The translations under genes and the position numbers were made by a program. Below are positions 61,801-64,000 of a stretch of 64,000 nt of DNA, piece by piece. This stretch comes from Sinonovacula constricta. Taxonomy: Eukaryota; Mollusca; Bivalvia; Cardiida; Solecurtidae. Location of the stretch: the NCBI GenBank assembly GCA_007844125.1, contig CM017560.1, positions 986,401-1,050,400 on the forward strand. The letters run 5' to 3'. Below the pieces are notes generated by a model. That model searched no databases. It was given only the letters and a program-made list of their open reading frames with translations, and was not told the DNA's origin. Numbering within the stretch: position 1 is the first letter of the stretch; every line of letters begins with the position of its first letter.

Positions 61801-63580
61801 TACTAACTTTACAGTCCAACCATTCTGCTAAATATCTTAATGAGTAATTACATGACAAAGAGTAGGCAAATATTTTAGGTCCAGATGATTTTGATACCAC
61901 TGAATGTTGTTTAATCCAGGTCAGACCATTTGATATATAGTGTTTCTACTTCCATTTGTAGGTGCTTGTTAGCAAATAAAGCTAACACATGTAAGCTTGG
62001 ATAATAGTAAATTTTATAATAAAGTTTGAAATCATGGTCAGGTTGATGATACTCATTGCTTAATTCAGTTGGTTCATAATTATTTGCCTTATACTACAAA
62101 TATTTTATTTCTGAAGAAAAAAAAACATCACATTTTTGCAGCCAAATGTTTCAGAAACCAGCAGCTCTAGATCTGATCCCTGTGCAACTGTTAATTTATC
62201 TGAATGTTTAAATCAAACATCCTTCCTCAAATTGATATGTGATTAGAAAGTAGCCGTGTTACAAAGGGTTGCTAACAAAAATGAACACCTTTTAGATGAA
62301 AGCTCTTCTCAGTGATGGATACTCACCATTTGGTCGACCTGGTGGTGGGGCTCCTAAAGTAAGTTGACCTTGACATTGACCTGTAACTCTGGTTGCTAAG
62401 CAACTGTATAACCAAAACCTTGACCCTGACATTGACCCATTACCATGGTTGCCTTGCAACCTGTTACCATTATCACAAAGCAAATGTGTATCCAATTGCC
62501 CTTACCTCTCATTCTAACACCTGACCTAAACTTATATATAACTCTGTATTTAAGACCATGTCTATGTTATATCATGATAGCCATTTTTTCCTATCTTTAT
62601 CATATTAGCCAAGGCTTTTTATTAATTAGAATCTATCATGCATTTTATGCTTAACTATGAAATCAGACTCCTTCTTTTATATTTTTATATCTGTAAACAT
62701 CTGCAGACCCCTTATGTTTACCTTATACATGTAACATGTGGTCCTATAGTTTGATACATATACTAACACGTGTCGAATTTTGAAAAACATTGTAACACTT
62801 CAGTCAGAACCTATGTATACCCAATTTTTCAATCATTTATTTTTGTGGCATTGCTTAATTTTTTAATGAAGAAACAAAATAAAGCTAAAGAAGACCATTC
62901 AAATGATACTAGCTGGAAATTTACTTAAAAGGTGGTATCCGACAGTTTGGATTAAAAATATTTTCATTAAACATCTTAATAAACCATTGTTACCTGAACA
63001 GATCTCACAAAATGTTGTTTATTAATGTTCTACACCTGTCTGAAAAGTGAGCTATAATGCCACAATTGTCATTATAAACATGTATTTTCTATCTAAGCCA
63101 CGCTGCACAGTTGGCTATTTTTAAACTAAGATAACCACATGACTACTTATGTTTAAACTCATCCACGTCATCGTCTGTGACTTCAATGTCTATTTTAAAC
63201 AGGAATCCCAATCGGTCTTATTTATAGATTTGAAAAGAATGAACATTCTAAGCATTGAATAACAAGTTTTACTGCCCTTAAAATGAGATACTGCTGAAAA
63301 TGATCAAAACTTAGACTAAAGTATAATTTTTTTTCAGAAAACATTTGTAAACACCCTAAATAGAGGTCAGATATTGTTAAACATATTAGATATAAGCAAA
63401 CTGTTGGATACCACCTTTAAAGGAAGTGTGTTGTAATTTGATAGCTTTTACATGAACATTGTAGTTAAAACAATATCATTTTGTATTTCAACATCTAGGT
63501 GGCTATTCTTAAGGAATATCAGATACAGTTTGGTGTGTCTATAAAGCAGAGGCATAACTGGCACTGCTATGTTGGAAAGG
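21518..63580 (+). CDS. CSPP1-like (tentative) coiled-coil/centrosomal protein gene, 5' part, partial
   Basis: Twelve proposed exons (21518-21551, 38729-38778, 47141-47222, 52523-52690, 53605-53769, 55278-55361, 57120-57231, 57940-58054, 58954-59019, 60930-60989, 62296-62358, 63499-63580) join in one frame for about 360 residues. The gene continues beyond the window. The product starts with a short helical part (RRTRLITELDESNK, YVVRALLRCNELRDRQTR). It continues with a Pro/Ser-rich linker (QPSPPPPARQEQ, SPGPGALHGTISPRY), a charged helix (SAERERKINEAYIAEQDLAA, REQQKFEKMEEQKK), and three modules ending in GGGAPK. This pattern recalls CSPP1, a centrosome/axoneme microtubule-associated ciliary protein with charged coiled coils and P-G-x-G-A-P motifs. 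I could not verify that, so no symbol is given. Confidence 0.6.
22640..22860 (+). repeat. Degenerate SINE body fragment
   Basis: The segment includes GTAAGGTGTTCATTTAG, AGTGAAAGCAGCACTA and TCTGTCTCCAGATGACTGAG. These parallel the 3' body of the complete SINEs at 29226 and 49593 (AGTGAAGGCAGCACTAT, GTCTCCAGATCACTGAAATA). The 70-codon open frame across it is therefore repeat-derived. Confidence 0.6.
22914..23494 (+). repeat. Highly homogeneous 32-bp minisatellite, about 18 copies
   Basis: The unit is TGTATCTGGGTTGGTAACGC followed by TTAAATTCTCAG. Most units are identical; variants are ATTACTCAA at two junctions, single C or T changes near 23343 and 23404, and a decayed last unit (AACACTTAAATTTCTAAG). 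There are no unique spacers, so it is not CRISPR-like. It lies in intron 1 of the plus-strand gene. Confidence 0.95.
23510..23568. repeat. Palindromic dispersed element copy
   Basis: Has AAATTGTGTAGATCTG and then CTGATCAGGGTCTGCACTAT followed by TTGCTGC, matching the two half-sites of the 402-450 element. It is followed by ATGCAATTG and, about 100 bases on, by GATAAGGGTTAAT. Similar trailing words follow the copy at 61205. Confidence 0.6.
23570..25640. other. Intron 1 of the plus-strand gene, no recognised feature apart from one palindromic copy
   Basis: AT-rich intronic DNA. A palindromic-element copy lies at about 24936-24990 (GGTAAATAGTGTAGATCTAG, CCAGCCAGCTC, ATTATTTGCTCC). The A-rich frame at 24054-24242 is simple-sequence noise. 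Confidence 0.5.
25640..25860. repeat. Degenerate SINE-like fragment (GGTTCTAC family)
   Basis: Contains TGAGTTTAAATCCCTGGTTGG (B-box-like), AGATCTTCCAGTGTCTGCAG and ACTGGTGGTTCTACTCAG. These resemble the copies at 28550, 29770 and 47570. No target duplication is visible. Confidence 0.45.
26215..26300. repeat. Palindromic dispersed element copy (diverged)
   Basis: Has GATCAGACCTTAGCTGAACA and then TAGTATCTGCACTATTTTTTGCC. The right half-site is well kept and the left is decayed. The 92-codon minus frame over this region has no gene support. Confidence 0.4.
26310..28540. other. Intron 1 of the plus-strand gene, no gene seen
   Basis: AT-rich intron. A palindromic-element copy lies at 27490-27555 (GGCAAATACTATAGATCC, GATCAGCCAGCTC, ATCTGCAATATTA), running into AATAATAAT simple sequence. 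I see nothing else. Confidence 0.5.
28550..28700. repeat. Degenerate SINE-like fragment
   Basis: TTATAGCAATGCCCAGCAATTG and GAGCACCTCCACTATCCCACC resemble the 5640-5800 fragment (ATTATAGCAACGTCTAGCC, GTAGAACCACCTGCGCACC) in the same orientation. It ends with CCCTGACTGGGACTCCAACC, a reverse B-box-like stretch. Confidence 0.4.
29226..29540 (+). mobile_element. Complete tRNA-derived SINE with 14-bp target-site duplication
   Basis: The head GGACCTGGTAGCGCAATCAG contains a Pol III A-box and GGTTTGATCCC is the B-box. The body carries GACATACCAAAG, GTGTCAGGATAATGTGACTG and AGTGAAGGCAGCACTATATC. The tail is AATAAACCTGATAAACAAAC. ATAACACATGATCA flanks both sides exactly (29212-29225 and 29541-29554). 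The copy at 49593-49909 is the same family. It sits in intron 1 of the plus-strand gene. Confidence 0.9.
29770..29900. repeat. Degenerate SINE-like fragment (GGTTCTACCCAG family)
   Basis: GGTTTTCTAGCTAACCTGTG, GTGTGCCGGTGGTTCTACCC and the preceding GGGTGCAAGTCCCGTTAGGG match the family seen at 25640 and 47570. The 98-codon minus frame over it is repeat-derived. Confidence 0.5.
29905..31885. other. Intron 1 of the plus-strand gene, no gene seen
   Basis: AT-rich intron. One palindromic-element copy lies at about 30635-30715 (GGAAATAGTGTAGCTCCAGA, TCAGCCAGCTC, CCTGCACTGTTTATTGC). I see nothing else. Confidence 0.5.
31893..32137 (+). repeat. 49-bp tandem repeat, four good copies and a decayed fifth
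   Basis: The unit GCCCAAAGTTAGGCGACTAA continues as AATCGGATAATCGGCCAGAC then TTAAATGGA. Copies start at 31893, 31942, 31991, 32040 and 32089 with exactly 49-base spacing. An A-run precedes the first copy. Confidence 0.93.
32140..37505. other. Intron 1 of the plus-strand gene, mostly featureless, with repeat fragments
   Basis: AT-rich intron. SINE-body fragments lie at about 33225-33290 (plus; GACAGTAAAGGCAGCACTAT) and 33500-33605 (minus; GGTGCTGCCTTCACTGTGT). A further remnant is at about 36745-36870. Palindromic-element copies lie near 34010-34085, 34840-34895 and 36580-36645. A short non-AT-rich patch at 36150-36360 has a 24-codon plus frame that looks coding-like (TEADAVRKQQFLEVIGSKN) but no clear splice sites. 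Confidence 0.5.
37511..38029. mobile_element. Non-autonomous hAT-like element, 519 bp, TIR CAGGGGCGTGCC, 5-bp TSD
   Basis: The ends CAGGGGCGTGCC (37511-37522) and GGCACGCCCCTG (38018-38029) are exact reverse complements. TTCCC flanks both sides (37506-37510 and 38030-38034). The interior has no coding capacity and is largely A/T. It contains a long (TA)n tract and the CpG-rich subterminal words GTATACGCACTCCTGC and GTACGCACGTGCATAAGTGC. Confidence 0.85.
37764..37837. repeat. (TA)37 microsatellite inside the 519-bp element
   Basis: A 74-base uninterrupted TA run. The minus frame reading a long YIYIYI stretch is a by-product. Perfect runs of this length are usually highly polymorphic, and the assembled length may be unreliable. 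Confidence 0.97.
38035..40395. other. Intron sequence around exon 2 of the plus-strand gene
   Basis: Apart from the proposed exon at 38729-38778 I see only AT-rich DNA and a weak GGTTTCTCACC...GTGCCTGTAGAG SINE-like remnant near 39450-39570. Open frames here have no support. Confidence 0.5.
38729..38778 (+). CDS. Exon 2 of the plus-strand gene (proposed)
   Basis: 50 bases between acceptor TTTTTCTTACTTCTAG and a weak GTGTTAG donor. It reads (M)TLRRTRLITELDESNK. Entry phase 1 matches exon 1 and exit phase 0 matches the exon at 47141. The joined ELDESNK-SIDDYVVRALL looks like a continuous helix. No homolog was recognised. Confidence 0.5.
40435..42790. repeat. Minisatellite, 32-bp unit, about 70 copies with higher-order structure
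   Basis: The main unit is TTAATGGTTGTATGAGGGCA followed by GAGACAGGCCTC. From 40435 to about 41000 the units are degenerate (TATAAGCTCC, GGGCAGATA). From 41030 to 42750 they are regular. A block of about 260-320 bp recurs with starts near 41602, 41860 and 42182, each containing TTGTTTGGTTGTATGAGGG and GTATGATCGTAGAGACAGGC. Minus frames of 62 codons repeated three times are by-products. It lies in intron 2 of the plus-strand gene. Confidence 0.93.
42795..45775. other. Intron 2 of the plus-strand gene, no recognised feature
   Basis: AT-rich intron. A possible decayed palindromic-element copy lies near 44420-44480 (GCAAGTGCAGATCGTG, GGCTGATCTGGATGTA). A GGCCCCCTCCCCTC / GGGCCCATCCCC stretch at 43390-43640 is unexplained. 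Open frames here have no support. Confidence 0.5.
45780..46010 (+). repeat. Degenerate tandem repeat, about 26-32 bp units, about 8 copies
   Basis: Recurring words are TTTAAGCATGCTTCCTAGCTC and CAAGGTTTAAG with many substitutions (GCATGCTTCCTTGCTTAAGG, CCTAGCTCAAAGTTTAAGAA, CATAACTAAATGTTTAAT). It is an old, diverged array inside intron 2 of the plus-strand gene. Confidence 0.7.
46015..47135. other. Intron 2 of the plus-strand gene, nothing seen
   Basis: AT-rich intron leading to the pyrimidine tract before exon 3. I see no repeat or coding signal. The 78-codon minus frame 46782-46546 has no support. Confidence 0.55.
47141..47222 (+). CDS. Exon 3 of the plus-strand gene
   Basis: 82 bases with a strong acceptor (TTTTTCACTATTCAG) and donor GTAATA. 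It encodes SIDDYVVRALLRCNELRDRQ then TRHLLGN. Entry phase 0, exit phase 1, matching the exon at 52523. Charged and amphipathic, so probably helical. The open frame continues into the intron to a stop at 47378-47380. Confidence 0.65.
47565..47775 (+). repeat. Two tandem degenerate SINE-like fragments
   Basis: GGTCTTCCAACTGACCTATTG with GTGCTGGTGGTTCATCCCAG is followed by GGTCTTCTAGATGTCCTGTG with CATTGGTTCTACCTATGG. These are two copies of the same SINE-like body about 100 bases apart. The 85-codon frame across them is repeat-derived. Confidence 0.5.
48270..48780 (-). repeat. Minisatellite, 36-bp unit, about 13 copies
   Basis: The unit reads TTTTCCTGGCAACTTACAAG followed by CCATAATTATTGTGTA. 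Copies at 48510-48640 are nearly identical; flanking ones are decayed. Because 36 is a multiple of three, the central copies read as a 12-residue peptide repeat on the minus strand (MACKLPGKYTII). I take this as chance, as there is no splice or start support. It lies in intron 3 of the plus-strand gene. Confidence 0.9.
49060..49140. repeat. Palindromic dispersed element copy
   Basis: AAGGCGAGTAGTGCAGATCC on the left, GAGCTGTTCATTCAGCTTTG-type dyad in the middle, and GACTATCTGCTT on the right. It is diverged but has the same layout as 402-450, preceded by GACTAAGGC as in other copies. Confidence 0.5.
49593..49909 (+). mobile_element. Complete tRNA-derived SINE with 12-bp target-site duplication
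   Basis: Same family as 29226-29540: head CCTAGTAGCACAGTCGGTAG, B-box GGTTCGATCTC, body GACATACCAAAG, GCGTCAGGATAATGTGACTG and AGTGAAGGCAGCACTATAC, tail AACCCAATAAACATAAAC. ATAATTTGGTGC flanks both ends (49581-49592 and 49910-49921). It sits in intron 3 of the plus-strand gene. Confidence 0.9.
50040..52515. other. Intron 3 of the plus-strand gene, no recognised feature
   Basis: AT-rich intron. A short tandem duplication GGAAGATTTTCACTTGCAAA / GTGGGAGATTTTTACTTGCA lies near 50763-50815. It resembles the sequence near 29990-30110 (GATTTGTTATTTTCATAAAAAC, GAAATAATTTTGAACCTTAA), suggesting another dispersed repeat. The 113-codon minus frame at 50783-50442 has no recognisable domain. Confidence 0.5.
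52523..52690 (+). CDS. Exon 4 of the plus-strand gene
   Basis: 168 bases with acceptor TGTGTTTAG and donor GTAGGT. It reads AAPQTFDRYNNPTQPYESTT, then GFKGFPEMNMFKPKHPMVQ and RRSADVHQDVNRYFRK. Phase 1 at both ends. Polar and aromatic-rich, likely disordered. A second AG (CTCCACAG, 52532-52533) could shorten the exon's start, but only the first keeps phase with exon 3. Confidence 0.75.
53605..53769 (+). CDS. Exon 5 of the plus-strand gene (symmetric; possibly alternative)
   Basis: 165 bases, phase 1 at both ends (55 residues), acceptor ACTGTTTGCAG. It reads ESPRNGRPSDNMVPIAPIRE, then AEEPVQTAWFPSQLPVSPLK and LGQEPSNSDWFLNKR. The only phase-compatible donor is the weak GTTAGA. If it is not used, translation ends at TAG 53772-53774, two codons later. 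Its start resembles exon 6, which also begins AGTCCCCT. Confidence 0.75.
54050..54430 (+). repeat. Dimeric dispersed repeat ending in AGGTCAAGG half-sites
   Basis: AATTTCTGAACCCACAATCC (about 54134) and AATTTCTGAGCCCACAATTC (about 54262) start two similar halves. Each continues with CTCAAACTTGGTA and ends with GTGCAAAGGTCAAGGAC or GCACAAAGGTCAAGGTCAAC. This style of repeat is widespread in bivalves as far as I know. The 66-codon frame over it is not a gene. Confidence 0.7.
55278..55361 (+). CDS. Exon 6 of the plus-strand gene
   Basis: 84 bases, phase 1 at both ends, acceptor GTCTATTTCAG, donor GTATGC. It reads ESPVGWNGQSDNRPPRQPSP then PPPARQEQ. Proline-rich, likely disordered or an SH3-type ligand stretch. 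It begins ESPxxxNGxxSDN-like, as exon 5 does (ESPRNGRPSDN), suggesting the two exons are ancient duplicates. Confidence 0.8.
55485..55700 (+). repeat. Degenerate tandem repeat of X-box-like dyads, about 45-bp period, about 4-5 copies
   Basis: GGTTTCAATAGAAACAGTTC, GATTTCTATAGTAACTTTTC and GGTTTATATGGAAACAGTTC each carry a GTTTN(4-6)AAAC-like dyad, followed by TTGTTTATAACACACCATG-type spacers. The array lies directly after exon 6 in the intron. Confidence 0.65.
55705..57110. other. Intron 6 of the plus-strand gene, no recognised feature
   Basis: AT-rich intron. The 119-codon minus frame 56539-56180 has no recognisable domain or splice support. I see nothing further. Confidence 0.55.
57120..57231 (+). 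CDS. Exon 7 of the plus-strand gene
   Basis: 112 bases with acceptor GGTTCCAG and strong donor GTGAGT. It reads ERLSPGPGALHGTISPRYQD then EGSSRKPPVIRDPFNQL. Entry phase 1, exit phase 2. Clearly GC-richer than its flanks and free of stops only in this frame. A linker leading into the charged helix of exon 8. Confidence 0.85.
57940..58054 (+). CDS. Exon 8 of the plus-strand gene (charged helix)
   Basis: 115 bases with acceptor ATCCTGTTGTAG and donor GTAAGC. It reads SAERERKINEAYIAEQDLAA, then AARRREQQKFEKMEEQKK. Strongly charged with alanine and glutamine, a typical coiled-coil or single-helix segment. Exit phase 0 matches the following module exons. Confidence 0.87.
58060..58945. other. Intron 8 of the plus-strand gene, nothing seen
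   Basis: AT-rich intron, with two CTCCACCCA stretches near 58620 and 58920 (ATGTAGACTCCACCCACCTG and ATGTAGATACCTCCACCCAT) that may be remnants of an intron-head duplication. No coding seen. Confidence 0.5.
58954..59019 (+). CDS. Exon 9: GGGAP module 1
   Basis: 66 bases, phase 0 at both ends, acceptor CTGTTTATTTCAG, donor GTAAGTTTT. It reads LWEFNENYNPWGAPGGGAPN then PK. The core Y-N-P-W-G-x-P-G-G-G-A-P is shared with the next two exons, which are also 20-22 codons and phase 0. They can be added or skipped without changing the frame. Confidence 0.88.
59025..60920. other. Intron 9 of the plus-strand gene, no recognised feature
   Basis: AT-rich intron. Near its 3' end lie CCATGGTAAC (60859) and GTAACCATAGTAAC (60897-60911), weak X-box-like dyads. 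No further module exon was found here by eye. Confidence 0.5.
60930..60989 (+). CDS. Exon 10: GGGAP module 2
   Basis: 60 bases, phase 0 at both ends, acceptor TTTTATCAACAG, donor GTAAGTTGC. It reads IREMQADYSPYGQPGGGAPK. Same layout as exons 9 and 11; the donor overlaps an RFX X-box-like sequence. Confidence 0.88.
60994..61006. promoter_or_regulatory. RFX X-box-like motif in intron 10
   Basis: GTTGCCTAGCAAC is an exact imperfect palindrome matching the RFX2/3-type consensus GTTGCYNRGCAAC. It begins 4 bases into the intron, overlapping the splice donor. Known role of RFX sites: activation of ciliary genes. Function at this position is unproven. Confidence 0.55.
61019..61040 (-). promoter_or_regulatory. 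Clustered TGACCT half-sites in intron 10
   Basis: TGACCTTGACCTTTGACCTT holds three nuclear-receptor half-sites, the last two spaced as a DR1 element. It may simply be a fragment of the abundant mollusc-type GACCTTGACCT repeat, which also occurs after exon 11. Confidence 0.4.
61203..61282. repeat. Palindromic dispersed element copy (well preserved)
   Basis: Both half-sites and the middle GATCAGCCAGCTC and AGGAGCTGTC dyad are present. It is followed by ATGCAATTG and, about 70 bases on, GCATGATAAAGGTTAATC, as after the copy at 23510. This suggests the full element is about 180 bp. Confidence 0.65.
61485..61580 (+). repeat. Short tandem repeat, about 44-bp unit, two copies
   Basis: AAGGACTCCACTGTGTATGT followed by CTGAAGGATCGCTATGTACG, then again AAGGACTCCACTGTGTATGT and CTGAAGGACCGCTGTGTATG. 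Each unit is itself a diverged 22-base duplicate. Confidence 0.8.
62296..62358 (+). CDS. Exon 11: GGGAP module 3
   Basis: 63 bases, phase 0 at both ends, acceptor ACACCTTTTAG, donor GTAAGTTGAC. It reads MKALLSDGYSPFGRPGGGAP then K. Both this exon and exon 10 are followed by GTAAGTTG and a GACCTTGAC stretch with an X-box-like dyad, so exon and intron head appear duplicated together. Confidence 0.88.
62392..62460. promoter_or_regulatory. Two RFX X-box-like motifs in intron 11
   Basis: GTTGCTAAGCAAC (62392-62404) fits the X-box consensus GTTGCYARGCAAC exactly. GTTGCCTTGCAAC (62448-62460) differs by one base, and TTACCATGG precedes it. The stretch between them is TTGACCCTGACATTGACCC. Confidence 0.5.
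62465..63490. other. Intron 11 of the plus-strand gene, nothing seen
   Basis: AT-rich intron. The frame 62445-62654 has no support. No repeats recognised. Confidence 0.5.
63499..63580 (+). CDS. Exon 12 of the plus-strand gene (proposed, atypical)
   Basis: 82 bases after acceptor TTTCAACATCTAG with a GTAATC donor. It reads VAILKEYQIQFGVSIKQRHN then WHCYVGK in phase 0 from exon 11. KEYQIQFG may echo the ADYSPYG start of the modules, but the GGGAP end is absent. It could be a diverged module, an alternative terminal exon (stop TGA 63595-63597 if unspliced) or noise. Confidence 0.4.
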
Positions 63581-63599
63581 GTAATCTAATGATTTGATT

Positions 63600-64000
63600 A
63601 CAATGTTTCTTTTTACTGAAAGTATATTTCAGTCAACTTTTGTAATTGTAAGACACTTACTGAAAATGACTGATCATTTTTTTAAATTATGATCATTTAT
63701 CATTTTTTTTAAATTATTATCATGTTTGAAAAAAATATTCACAACAAAAAATACTTGGTTTGAAGTGGCATGTTATTTTCTCTGTTGACTATAAATCTAT
63801 GTTATAAACGCTGTATGCTTGTATTTCTGCAGGTATTTTTGCTAGGAAAACAATTTATCATAATTATCAAAAGCAAACAGTTATCAGTCATTGGGATATC
63901 ATTATATTGCAAGCTTAACAAAACTTTAATGCATGCATAAATTAAAATCAAATAGGCTGCATAAAATTTATTTTGTTAGTTATTATGTGTGTTAACATTA
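63600..64000. other. Intronic or 3' sequence, nothing seen
   Basis: AT-rich sequence to the window edge with a short duplicated ATTATGATCATTTATCATTTTT-type stretch near 63690. No coding seen. Confidence 0.5.

Larger units (their letters stand above)
61045..62285. other. Intron 10 of the plus-strand gene, repeat fragments only
   Basis: Palindromic-element copies lie at about 61203-61282 (AGCAAATAATGTAGAGACAG, ATCAGCCAGCTC, GGATCTGCACTTTTTGCTGC) and, partial, at 61863-61890. A small tandem repeat lies at 61485-61580. The rest is AT-rich intron. Confidence 0.55.

Overview
The window is nuclear DNA of an animal, most likely a bivalve mollusc. It is AT-rich and intron-dense, with exons of 24-168 bases scattered over tens of kilobases. 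It is loaded with minisatellites, tRNA-derived SINEs and small DNA transposons. The mollusc assignment is an inference from repeat style (GACCTTGACCTTTGACC-type introns, a dispersed repeat encoding HASFLYPKVSAFQQDLF) and was not checked against a database. There is no operon, CRISPR array or other prokaryotic structure. Most open frames in the window come from repeats.

Left gene, minus strand (191-12672, running off the left edge): the 5' part of a TTC21B/IFT139-like gene, the TPR subunit of intraflagellar transport complex A. Five exons (191-273, 1352-1453, 5342-5406, 5866-5976, 6543-6672) join in perfect phase and align in order with the N-terminus of TTC21B. A short first coding exon is proposed at 12649-12672. 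Intron 4 is almost entirely a 3.65 kb minisatellite (1690-5341), whose unit is a copy of the exon 4 / 5' splice-site junction. Intron 1 (6 kb) holds a dead hAT transposase, tRNA-like SINE pieces, a large hairpin and a CpG-rich promoter-like patch.

Middle (about 12.7-21.5 kb): no recognised gene. It contains a 921-bp hAT-like element with 14-bp inverted ends, a dispersed mollusc-type repeat, a 1.8 kb minisatellite of 17/34-bp units, and a broken coding-like fragment.

Right gene, plus strand (21518-63580, running off the right edge): twelve proposed exons join in phase. They encode a low-complexity, proline-rich N-terminus, then a charged helical segment, then three single-exon modules each ending in Y-x-P-x-G-x-P-G-G-G-A-P-(x)-K. 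The module style and charged coiled segment resemble the centrosome/ciliary protein CSPP1, but this name is tentative. Its first three introns (17, 8 and 5 kb) carry most of the mobile elements and minisatellites. If both names hold, two ciliary genes lie head to head, with starts about 8.8 kb apart. Near-consensus RFX X-box sequences lie in the introns behind two of the repeated modules.

The most notable structures are the splice-donor minisatellite in TTC21B intron 4, the repeated GGGAPK exon modules with X-boxes at the heads of their introns, and a dispersed family of short palindromic elements with at least a dozen copies across the window.
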